Shown piece after piece: positions 43,950 to 50,753 of a stretch of DNA of 64,000 nucleotides; within the stretch, counting starts at the first letter, position 1, and each line of letters opens with the position of its first letter. The position numbers and the translations under genes were made by a program. The notes under the pieces were generated by a model that saw nothing but the letters and a program-made list of their open reading frames with translations, was not told where the DNA came from and made no database searches. Source of the stretch: CAZLMG01 sp964560765 (GTDB lineage Bacteria > Bdellovibrionota_B > Oligoflexia > Oligoflexales > CAZLMG01); assembly GCA_964560765.1 (NCBI GenBank), contig CAZLMG010000016.1:37748-101747 (forward strand), in the 5' to 3' direction.

Positions 43950-44345
43950 TTATCTTTTGGCCTTTGCTGCAGAAATGCTAACTTTCACTATGTCTTCGAC
44001 AGCAAAAGGCTTTTGCAAGACCGCCACTGCACCGGCTTTTAGCAACTCATCGAAGGAATACTCGGAGTGCCCTGTCATCAGCACGACGGGTGGTCCATCA
44101 CCCTGTACTCGCATGGACTTTATCAAATCCAACCCCGAACGTCCTGACATGCGAACGTCACTAATAACGAGATCAAACTTGACTGATGCCAAGGATGCGA
44201 CCGCCGTCTCGACAGAATGGGCCACTTGGCATTCGGCTCCGAATTCGCGGAGGTCCTCAGCGACTAAATCCGCCAGAAGTACCTCGTCATCGACGATCAA
44301 AATTCGAACTCCATGCAATTCGCTTATCGCCGCGGCTTCGGACAT
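43950..44345 (-). CDS. Single-domain response regulator (receiver)
   Basis: 131-residue CheY-like receiver with no output domain. The acidic pocket is Asp19/Asp20 (LIVDDEV), the phosphorylation site is Asp63 (VISDVRMSGRSGLDLI), followed by the Thr in VVLMTGHSE and the Lys in LQKPFA. No histidine kinase gene is nearby, so its phosphodonor is elsewhere. It is upstream of the hydrolase gene on the same strand (77-base gap). Confidence 0.93.
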   Translation of the reverse strand: MSEAAAISELHGVRILIVDDEVLLADLVAEDLREFGAECQVAHSVETAVASLASVKFDLVISDVRMSGRSGLDLIKSMRVQGDGPPVVLMTGHSEYSFDELLKAGAVAVLQKPFAVEDIVKVSISAAKAKR

Positions 44346-44588
44346 GTGACTCTCTCCCTTGCGAACTGATAAGACGCGATACCTTAACCAGCATCAGTCA
44401 TCGGTAACTTAGCGGTATCCCTTCACTAAGGGCTGCCACTATGCATTTTCAGAAACCTCGAAATACAGATATCTTACACAACAATAACAGCTGGTTGCAA
44501 ATCTTACACTCAAGATACTCCTTTTGCCGCCGATGCAAGGTCATTCCCGGCTGAGCCGGTATTGATTCCAATGCTGAAAGGAACATCC

Positions 44589-45203
44589 ATGGGACTCGAC
44601 ATAAAACTGATCCGACAGACATTTGAATTAGCGAAGCCGATTGCCGACCAAGTTGCTGTGAAGTTCTATGAAATTCTATTTGCCAATCACCCCGAAGGGC
44701 GGCCGTTATTTGCTAAAACTGATTTTGATCAGCAACGAAAGCTACTTGTTCGCTCGTTGGTCTACATCGTCGATCACCTTGATCAGCCGGAAGCCCTTGA
44801 AAAATACTTGCACGCCATGGGCGGCCGTCATGTCGACTACGGTACCGAGGACGAACATTACGAATGGGTTGGCCAAGCACTGTTGCAAACTTTCGCTTTC
44901 TTCTTTGGCGACAAGTGGACACCCGATATCGCGCAAGAATGGGCAAATGCCTACGGCATCATCGCAGATGTCATGAAAGAAGGCGCTGCCAAGAAAAAAG
45001 CAGGGAATGTGGTTCGATTGCCAGGCACCGCCAACGTTCAGATTTCCGATGTTCTGCCAAAGCAAGTTAAACAACAGATTCGTGACGCCGTACGCGCAGC
45101 CATCCAAGCCGCGATTACAGATGAGATTCGCAAAGCGGTCGATGAGGAGCTCAAGTCGTTTGGCCCCGATTCCGTGATTGCCGCCTTGCGTCGAGCGAGT
45201 TAG
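44589..45203 (+). CDS. Single-domain globin with C-terminal helical extension
   Basis: 204 residues from the ATG that has AAGGA six bases upstream. Residues 1-135 are a globin: Tyr27 in KFYEILF fits position B10, Gln48/49 in FDQQRKLL fits E7, and His81 in GGRHVDYG is the proximal haem ligand, as in flavohaemoglobin-type single-domain globins. Residues 136-204 are extra: a Lys/Val/Pro linker and a helix rich in Ala, Arg and Ile (KQVKQQIRDAVRAAIQAA). No reductase domain is present. Likely roles are NO or O2 binding; the extension is of unknown function. Confidence 0.87.
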   Translation: MGLDIKLIRQTFELAKPIADQVAVKFYEILFANHPEGRPLFAKTDFDQQRKLLVRSLVYIVDHLDQPEALEKYLHAMGGRHVDYGTEDEHYEWVGQALLQTFAFFFGDKWTPDIAQEWANAYGIIADVMKEGAAKKKAGNVVRLPGTANVQISDVLPKQVKQQIRDAVRAAIQAAITDEIRKAVDEELKSFGPDSVIAALRRAS

Positions 45204-45228
45204 TCTCTCTCCAAACGGGGGACTGATT

Positions 45229-45963
45229 TTGCCTCAGTTCGATCACATCATGCTATTTACCGATGGAGCTTGCTCCGGCAACCCGGGACGGGGTGGCTGG
45301 GGCGTGATTATTGCTACTCCTGATGGGCATGTCCGTGAACTCGGGGGCGGCGCCGATCCCACCACCAACAATCGCATGGAAATGGTCGCTTGCTTGCGCG
45401 GCATCGAAGCCCTAGCCAAGACGCCGGGCCCGCTGGCGGTTTACTCAGACTCCGTCTACGTTATGCGCGGTATCACCCAATGGATCTTTGGTTGGCGGCG
45501 CAATGGCTGGAAGAATGCTGCCGGGGAAGACGTAGCCAACAAGGATCTTTGGATGTTGCTTGATCAAGCTGTCGCGGCGAGGCCAAAGGGTTCGGTCTCG
45601 TGGCACTTTGTGCGTGGTCACAGCAACATCCCTGGCAATGAGCGCTGCGATGAGATCGCCGTAGCCTATTCCCAAGGCAAGCGCGCCGAGTTGTACGACG
45701 GCCCGCTATTGCGCTATGGAGTTGCGATCCATGACATTCCAGAAGACACATCTCTTCCCGAGATGAAGTCTCGCGACCAACAAAAGAAGGCTGCGCACAG
45801 CTATGTGAGCCTAGTGGATGGGGTTCCGCGTCGACACAAAACGTGGGCTGAATGCGAGCAGCAAGTCAAAGGCAGATCTGGAGCCAAATTCCGCAAGACC
45901 ACGGATGCAAATAACGAAGCGGAAGTGCTTGCCTCGTGGGGTGTCGATCCAACTTCGGTGTAG
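45229..45963 (+). CDS. rnhA: Ribonuclease HI with C-terminal hybrid-binding (viroplasmin-like) domain
   Basis: 244 residues from the TTG with GGGGGA six bases upstream. The catalytic domain has Asp12 (FTDGACSGNPGRGGWG), Glu51 (NNRMEMVA), Asp74 (YSDSVYV), His131 (GHSNIPGNE) and Asp141, the full RNase HI set. After residue 185 there is a second domain, SYVSLVDGVPRRHKTWAECEQQ then VKGRSGAKFRK, which matches the hybrid-binding domain that in eukaryotic RNase H1 and some bacterial enzymes lies at the N-terminus. The enzyme cuts RNA in RNA-DNA hybrids; the added domain should raise affinity and processivity. Confidence 0.9.
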   Translation: MPQFDHIMLFTDGACSGNPGRGGWGVIIATPDGHVRELGGGADPTTNNRMEMVACLRGIEALAKTPGPLAVYSDSVYVMRGITQWIFGWRRNGWKNAAGEDVANKDLWMLLDQAVAARPKGSVSWHFVRGHSNIPGNERCDEIAVAYSQGKRAELYDGPLLRYGVAIHDIPEDTSLPEMKSRDQQKKAAHSYVSLVDGVPRRHKTWAECEQQVKGRSGAKFRKTTDANNEAEVLASWGVDPTSV

Positions 45964-45996
45964 CCCTTGGATGAGTGCACCGCACGCCAAGATCGC

Positions 45997-46665
45997 TCAG
46001 CTTTTTACAATCAAATGATTGCGAATCTCGTTTGGATTATCGCTCGTCGCCGGAAAGTGACCACTGAGCAATGCGCCGCAGCGATCGATAGCTCGAACCA
46101 ATCCATCCGCTAAGCTTCCCCGGCGAGCTGCCGCGACGATGCTAGCCACCGCCTCTCCCCAGGTCTCGGGCGGTAACTTGGCTGCGATGGCCTCATCCGC
46201 TAGCACAACTGCCTTGTGCTCCATCATCGAAAGGAAAAGAAGGATACCTGTTCCGCCGCGCGTGCGATTTAGGCCAGCCTCAAAAAATTCAACCTCGGCC
46301 CGCATTTCGACTTGTCGCATTTGGTCGTCGGCACCCGTCAAAAGGCGCTGTACCCAGGCGAACTGCGAGAGAATCCCAGCCGCCAGCAGCACAAATACGG
46401 ATGAGCCAACGGCAATCAACCAATGATAGGGTCCGTCGCGCCCTAGCGCCGAAACATCGAAGGCAAAGTAGAAGACTCCGAAAATGGCGAGCAGTAGCGG
46501 AAAAACATGCCCTACCGTGGACGAGCGTGCCACGATCATCGGCACGATCTCGCCGGAGGTTTCCAACTCGGCTTGGTGAATAGCCTCTTCGATGCGCTGA
46601 ACGCTCGCTGCATCAAGTCGCTTCATGGCCCACCTGGGAATCTGAATCTCTGTTGCTGTTACCAT
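45997..46665 (-). CDS. TPM domain membrane protein
   Basis: 222 residues. Residues 15-150 fit the TPM (TLP18.3/Psb32/MOLO-1) fold: IEEAIHQAELETSGEIVPMIVARSS at the start, MEHKAVVLADEAIAAKLP and a final ADGLVRAIDRCGALLSGHFPA. Two membrane helices (about 54-72 and 83-102, LLLAIFGVFYFAF and LIAVGSSVFVLLAA) interrupt it. No signal peptide. The gene overlaps the end of the other TPM gene by seven bases and is the last in lemA-TPM-TPM. Confidence 0.82.
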   Translation of the reverse strand: MVTATEIQIPRWAMKRLDAASVQRIEEAIHQAELETSGEIVPMIVARSSTVGHVFPLLLAIFGVFYFAFDVSALGRDGPYHWLIAVGSSVFVLLAAGILSQFAWVQRLLTGADDQMRQVEMRAEVEFFEAGLNRTRGGTGILLFLSMMEHKAVVLADEAIAAKLPPETWGEAVASIVAAARRGSLADGLVRAIDRCGALLSGHFPATSDNPNEIRNHLIVKS

Positions 46666-47411
46666 CCGCCTGATGCTCCCCCGCCGCTAAACCCACCGCC
46701 GCCGCCACTGAATCCTCCACCGCCTCTGAATCCACCGCCGCCGCTCCAACCAGAGCCACCGCCCCAGTGTCTGCCCCGTCCCAAACCAGAACTGGGAATG
46801 CGACGAAGGGCCGAAAAGGCCATGAGTACTGCCAGCATGATAAAGATGAAGAAGAGTTCAAAGATCGATGCCGGACCCGACACCTGGCGCTTGGAGATGC
46901 GCCGCTGATTCGGACCAAAAAACTCCTGATAATTTTTGTCAGTATGAATGCGCCGAAGGATCTCTTCGATCGCTGCGAAGGCACCACCGGCGTAGTCGCC
47001 TTGACGAAATGCTGGCACCATGAGTTGATCGATGATGCGTTTGGCGTAGGCATCCGGGAGATCTCCCTCCCAGCCTTGCCCGACTTCGATGCGGACTTTG
47101 CGCTCGTCACGCGCAATGAGGATGAGAATCCCATCGTCCTTCTTGGCGTCGCCGAGCTTCCAAACATCGGTCACGCGGATGCTAAAATCCTCGATGGCGA
47201 AACCTTGCAGCGATGCAACGGTGAGTACCGCAATTTGCGCCCCACCAGCCTTCCGCAATTGCTCCAGGCCTTGCGACATACGCATAGTGGCTGCAGGCTC
47301 GAACAGTTGGGCCGTATCGACGACGGGGCCGCTCAGGGGCGGCACAGCCATCTCCTGGGCAAACGCGGTCGCACCAAACAACAAAACTGCAGCTAAATGC
47401 TTATAGTTCAA
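46659..47411 (-). CDS. TPM domain protein, YgcG type, with Gly-rich C-terminus
   Basis: 250 residues from the TTG at 47411, which gives a clean signal peptide (MNYKHLAAVLLFGATAFAQ) and slightly overlaps the lemA stop; an upstream TTG at 47453 would add an implausible basic leader. The TPM domain has PVVDTAQLFEPAATMRMSQ, GAQIAVLTVASLQGFAIEDFSIRV and KVRIEVGQGWEGDLPDAY. A membrane helix (FELFFIFIMLAVLMAF) follows, then a Gly/Ser/Trp-rich tail. LemA-YgcG pairs are widespread. Confidence 0.87.
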   Translation of the reverse strand: MNYKHLAAVLLFGATAFAQEMAVPPLSGPVVDTAQLFEPAATMRMSQGLEQLRKAGGAQIAVLTVASLQGFAIEDFSIRVTDVWKLGDAKKDDGILILIARDERKVRIEVGQGWEGDLPDAYAKRIIDQLMVPAFRQGDYAGGAFAAIEEILRRIHTDKNYQEFFGPNQRRISKRQVSGPASIFELFFIFIMLAVLMAFSALRRIPSSGLGRGRHWGGGSGWSGGGGFRGGGGFSGGGGGFSGGGASGGW

Positions 47412-47985
47412 CCGCAGGTGCCTTTTCCAAGTTTTGCTGCTCCGAAGCGTCAACGTTCCATTGCGGCATCTTGTCGAAATGATACATCAGACTATTCGTC
47501 CAACTTGTCGGCGGCACGGTGACCAGATTATTGAATTCTTTGATGGACTCGATGTAGCGCTGACGAGCGACGGTGATGCGGTTCTCGGTCCCCTCCAATT
47601 GGGCCTGCAGATCACGGAAGTTCTGGTCTGCCTTCAGATCCGGATACCTCTCCGCAACGACCATCAGACGACCCAGCGCCTGGCTCATACCGCTCTGCGC
47701 CTCTTGAAATTTCAAGAGTTGCTCGGGAGTGACGCGTGCCGGATCGATCGTGGTCGAAGTCGCCTTCGCCCGCGCCTCGGTGACTGCCGTCAGCGTTTCT
47801 TGTTCATGACTGGCATAACCCTGAACCACCTTGACCAAGTTCGGGATCAGATCCAGACGCCGCTTGTACTGATTATTGACTTCGGCCAGACTTGCCTCAA
47901 CCTGGTTTTTGGACTGGGGAATGCTCTGCCATCCACAGGAAGTCACTGAAATTGCCAAGAAACCTGCAAAAAGAATCGATCTCAT
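47401..47985 (-). CDS. lemA: LemA family lipoprotein
   Basis: 194 residues from the ATG at 47985 (GGAGG ten bases upstream). The signal ends AISVTSC, making a lipidated cysteine at residue 17, whereas many LemA proteins have an uncleaved membrane anchor. The family core is clear: VNNQYKRRLDLIPNLVKVVQGYASHEQETL, FQEAQSGMSQALGRLMVVAERYPDLKADQNF, and ENRITVARQRYIESIKEFN. It is co-transcribed with the two TPM genes. It is divergent from the tmRNA gene. Confidence 0.92.
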   Translation of the reverse strand: MRSILFAGFLAISVTSCGWQSIPQSKNQVEASLAEVNNQYKRRLDLIPNLVKVVQGYASHEQETLTAVTEARAKATSTTIDPARVTPEQLLKFQEAQSGMSQALGRLMVVAERYPDLKADQNFRDLQAQLEGTENRITVARQRYIESIKEFNNLVTVPPTSWTNSLMYHFDKMPQWNVDASEQQNLEKAPAVEL

Positions 47986-48098
47986 AGGTGTAAATCCTCC
48001 GTGGACACAGGGTGAGGCTCCCCCACCCATTTGTCAATATCATCACGACGATTAAGCGCAACGTGACCTCAGGGTCAAATTGCATTATGCTCGCCATC

Positions 48099-48126
48099 TT
48101 GATTTGCGCCTTCTTGGCCTTATCTT
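48099..48126 (+). promoter_or_regulatory. Probable sigma70 promoter of ssrA
   Basis: TTGATT (48099-48104) and TATCTT (48121-48126) are separated by 16 bases and end nine bases before the mature 5' end of tmRNA at 48136. A small inverted repeat TGACC-4-GGTCA lies upstream at 48064-48077 between this promoter and lemA. Confidence 0.5.
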
Positions 48127-48135
48127 GCGATTTGC

Positions 48136-48488
48136 GGGGGTGCACTGGTTTCGACAGGTGCGACTCGGCGAGTTGGAGAGCATGCCAGGGGTGGTAACGT
48201 GACCCTGTCAAAATGCGTTACAACGCTTAGTCGGCAACGATTACGCACTCGCAGCCTAATTAGGCTGCCGGAGAACTTTGAGTCGCCGGTGCTCTTGGGG
48301 ATCCGTAATGATGCCGGCTCGGTCAGGCTAGTTTCCGTCTGGAGCTAGAATGATGACGATAATCAGACTGCGGTTCGGAGAGCCTGTCCGTGGGCGCTCA
48401 GTTCAAGAGGACAAATCATGAGACTAAGCATGTAGCGCTTCTTCCGTCGCGCATTTGGACGCGGGTTCGATTCCCGCCACCTCCACCA
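48136..48488 (+). ncRNA. ssrA: Transfer-messenger RNA (tmRNA)
   Basis: 353 bases. The 5' end GGGGGTGCACTGGTTTCGAC is the canonical tmRNA start, and its first seven bases pair with CACCTCC (48478-48484) to form the acceptor stem, followed by A and the encoded CCA (48486-48488). A T arm with GGGTTCGATTCCCG lies just before. The messenger part is at 48233-48259. tmRNA with SmpB frees ribosomes stalled on broken mRNAs. The gene is one piece, not permuted. Confidence 0.97.
48233..48259 (+). other. tmRNA proteolysis-tag reading frame
   Basis: After the TTAGTC that precedes the resume codon in E. coli tmRNA, the frame reads GGC AAC GAT TAC GCA CTC GCA GCC TAA, giving GNDYALAA, with the alanine charged on tmRNA added first. 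The LAA end is the standard degron for ClpXP-type proteases. The tag is short, and the resume codon is Gly. Confidence 0.85.
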
Positions 48489-48712
48489 TTCGAATAAGTA
48501 GTCGAACACCGGCCTAAGCGTTTCAATTCGATAAATTTGGTGCTGGTTGTGGGCGAGATAATGGCCAACCTCAGCAAAGCTGCGCACAAATTTTGTCTCG
48601 GCTTATTTCCCATTGCGCATGAGCTGGCTAAGTCGCTTAGCGACATCTCGATTTCAAATTCAGATGTCCGTCGAAGAAACATTATTGCTCCGCTAAGTTC
48701 AGCATTTTCTGA

Positions 48713-48730
48713 TGCCCCGAGTTCGGGGCA
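48713..48730. repeat. Perfect palindrome upstream of the ORF6N gene
   Basis: TGCCCCGA (48713-48720) and TCGGGGCA (48723-48730) are exact reverse complements with a two-base centre. It lies 26 bases before the ORF6N-domain gene start and 225 bases after tmRNA. There is no T run, so an operator for a dimeric regulator is more likely than a terminator, and the ORF6N product itself is one candidate binder. Confidence 0.5.
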
Positions 48731-48756
48731 GTGAGTAATCTGGAGAATGCATAATC

Positions 48757-49275
48757 GTGAGCAATAACGACAACTCCTACCTCGTCCACCATCAAACTAT
48801 CGAGCGTTCGATCCTTTTTTTACGTTGCCATAGGGTGATTCTTGACCAAGATCTAGCACATCTTTACGGGGTTGAGACGGGAGCGTTGGTTAGGGGTGTA
48901 AAACGGAATATTGACAGATTTCCAGATGATTTTATGTTTCAACTGTCCGAAGATGAATTTAAAGCTTTCGAGGCGTCGCGTGGCCATGGAGGACGGCGCT
49001 ACGCTCCCTATGCCTTTACCGAACAAGGTGTTGCGATGGTCTCAACAGTGCTTAATAGTTCACGAGCGATTCAGGTAAACATCGAAATCATGCGCGCATT
49101 TGTTCGTTTACGGAAAGTGCTATCGTCACACAAGGAACTTGCGCAAAAGCTCGCTGACTTGGAGCAGAAATACGACAAGCAGTTCAAGGCCGTGTTCGAC
49201 GCAATCCGGGCACTGATGACACCGTCAGCACCGAAATCCAGGCGCATTGGCTTCTCTTCTGGCGATGATCATTAA
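48757..49275 (+). CDS. ORF6N-domain DNA-binding protein (phage/mobile-element type)
   Basis: 172 residues, GTG start with GGAGA ten bases upstream. Residues 12-95 match the ORF6N/KilA-N-related domain: IERSILFLRCHRVILDQDLAHLYGV, RNIDRFPDDFMFQLSEDEF, and YAPYAFTEQGVAMVSTVLNS. A coiled-coil-like segment (ELAQKLADLEQKYDKQFK) and a basic tail follow. Such genes travel with phages and genomic islands. Its place directly downstream of tmRNA, a common integration target, suggests horizontal acquisition; no integrase is present. Confidence 0.88.
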   Translation: MSNNDNSYLVHHQTIERSILFLRCHRVILDQDLAHLYGVETGALVRGVKRNIDRFPDDFMFQLSEDEFKAFEASRGHGGRRYAPYAFTEQGVAMVSTVLNSSRAIQVNIEIMRAFVRLRKVLSSHKELAQKLADLEQKYDKQFKAVFDAIRALMTPSAPKSRRIGFSSGDDH

Positions 49276-49293
49276 TTATTATGGGGCGTTACA

Positions 49294-49324
49294 AACTTGA
49301 GATGCCAACTTGGCATCTCAAGTT
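49294..49324. repeat. 31-base near-perfect palindrome downstream of the ORF6N gene
   Basis: ACTTGAGATGCCAA (49295-49308) and TTGGCATCTCAAGT (49310-49323) are exact reverse complements with a single-base centre, and one more A-T pair extends each arm. It would form a very stable hairpin or cruciform. It lies 19 bases after the ORF6N stop and at the edge of the IS remnant. No T-tract follows. Confidence 0.65.
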
Positions 49325-49402
49325 CAGAATGACGATTAACGTAAGGCTGCCGAAACGCCGCCAACAATGTCTAGGATTGGCCAATACACTGGAGACCGGG
49401 AG

Positions 49403-49663
49403 TCAAGTCTCGATCCCACTCTCCCAATCGTCCCAGTTGAATTCTTTCTGACTTTGAATAGATCCTTCGCGACAAGCTTGCCGCACATTGGATGTGACGC
49501 GCCGATATCCATAAGTCGGACGTCGGTCGACCACTTCTCGAATCAGCGGCAGAATCCACACATCATCGCATCGCAGCTGCTGGCGGACTGCTGACTCAGG
49601 ACGCTGCAAGCGGGCATGGATGTTTGATCGGGATACGCCGATGATGCGACACAACGTCTTCAC
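49403..49663 (-). pseudogene. IS3-family OrfB (DDE transposase) N-terminal fragment
   Basis: About 86 codons: VKTLCRIIGVSRSNIHARLQR is the start of an IS3 OrfB, and REVVDRRPTYGYRRVTSNV is its HTH_21-type helix-turn-helix. It then runs into unrelated sequence (EFNWDDWESGIET), and the whole DDE catalytic core is missing. It lies in the -1 frame relative to the OrfA remnant, as in intact IS3 elements. Confidence 0.7.
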
Positions 49664-49968
49664 TCGAAATCAAGAAGCCGCTCCAAGCGCCGGATACGGT
49701 CCTGCGCCTTCTTCAGCTCGCTCTCCGGAATCACTTTTTCTTCACTACCCACTGCTGTCAAAGCCCCTTCTTCCATTCGACGTCGCCAACAAAACAATTG
49801 GCTCGGGGCTATACCATGCTTTCTGGCCACATACGAAACACTCATTCCGGGCTGATAAGTCTCCTCAACGATTGCTCTTTTCTCAGCGGGTACCCAACGC
49901 CGACGACGCTCTGGACCATCCAGAACCCCTACTCTCGGCGTGCTGCTACTAGTCATAACCATAGTCAT
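49660..49968 (-). pseudogene. IS3-family OrfA (truncated)
   Basis: 102 codons with RRRRWVPAEKRAIVEETYQPGM, VARKHGIAPSQLFCWRRRMEEGALTAVG and KAQDRIRRLERLL, typical of the helix-turn-helix and leucine-zipper protein of IS2-like elements. The usual GKKTMENEILKEAL continuation after RLL is missing, replaced by DFE and a stop, showing an internal deletion that also removed the start of OrfB. Confidence 0.75.
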
Positions 49969-50133
49969 ACTCCTATCACTTAAGGAGCTGACTAAGGTGT
50001 CCGGTCTAAACGGGGGCCACTACACAGAGTACCTAATCAGTAGCACTGATCAGGATTGAACATTTTCAATGCTACTTGCTGCGTATTGAAGTGATTGGGA
50101 GACAGTGCAGTTAGGTAATCAAAGGTATCGTGA

Positions 50134-50589
50134 TTAATTTGAAAGTCTCCTCGCGTGGTTGCCTGCTTTTCTTTGTGCCAATAGAAAGTGCCGCCCCTCT
50201 GTCTTCACATAGAATCCTCCTTCATACGACGTAAGGGTCGTTGGCTGGCCAATGGTTCCCAAGCCAAGGTACAGATTCCAGAAATCTGATGCCGCGGCGT
50301 GAGGTTTGAATACCACGTTCTTCCATTCGGAGTCCCGACCCCCGTCTCCAATACATCTTGATCTAAATCCCACTTCCGAAATGTCGCCATCAAGCCGCTC
50401 ATTCAGTGTCTTTATGTACATACTGATCCCGTACAGATTTCGAGAGACACTATACGGAATGATTCTGTCGATAAAGATCTCACCGTTGTTTGCATCATAG
50501 TGCCGATACTTCGAAGCTAGGGAATAGCCATCCGCCATTCCACAACCCAAAAATAACAATCCAAGTAGTACAAGTTGAAAAACTCTCAC
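50134..50589 (-). CDS. Predicted small lipoprotein, function unknown
   Basis: 151 residues from the GTG at 50589, which has GGAG seven bases upstream and gives the signal VRVFQLVLLGLLFLGC with the lipid cysteine near residue 16. An upstream ATG would add 20 poorly supported residues. The mature part has YDANNGEIFIDRIIPYSVSRN and TLTSYEGGFYVKTEGRHFLLA; no family is recognised. It lies between the IS remnant and the Na/Pi transporter gene on the same strand as the latter. Confidence 0.6.
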   Translation of the reverse strand: MRVFQLVLLGLLFLGCGMADGYSLASKYRHYDANNGEIFIDRIIPYSVSRNLYGISMYIKTLNERLDGDISEVGFRSRCIGDGGRDSEWKNVVFKPHAAASDFWNLYLGLGTIGQPTTLTSYEGGFYVKTEGRHFLLAQRKAGNHARRLSN

Positions 50590-50753
50590 ATGTAAGCTCC
50601 GAATGAATTGGCGTGTTTTTACGACCCCCAAACCGAGCAAACATAGCATAGGATCAAAATATCAGGACGCAAAGGCGCCTTTCGAACTCACTTTTTGAAC
50701 TCGAGTTCCATAATTGCCAGCACGGCGAATGATGATTCTTCGACAACAGATAC

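Larger units (their letters stand above)
49384..50024 (-). mobile_element. Decayed IS3-family element (IS2-like group)
   Basis: Remnant of an insertion sequence transcribed on the minus strand. OrfA-like and OrfB-like reading frames are recognisable and are joined by an internal deletion. The right edge at about 50024 reads, on the minus strand, TGTAGTGGCCCCCG then GTTTAGACCGGACACC, which resembles the terminal repeat of this group. No matching opposite end is visible, so the 3' part is lost and the left boundary given is approximate. Confidence 0.75.
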
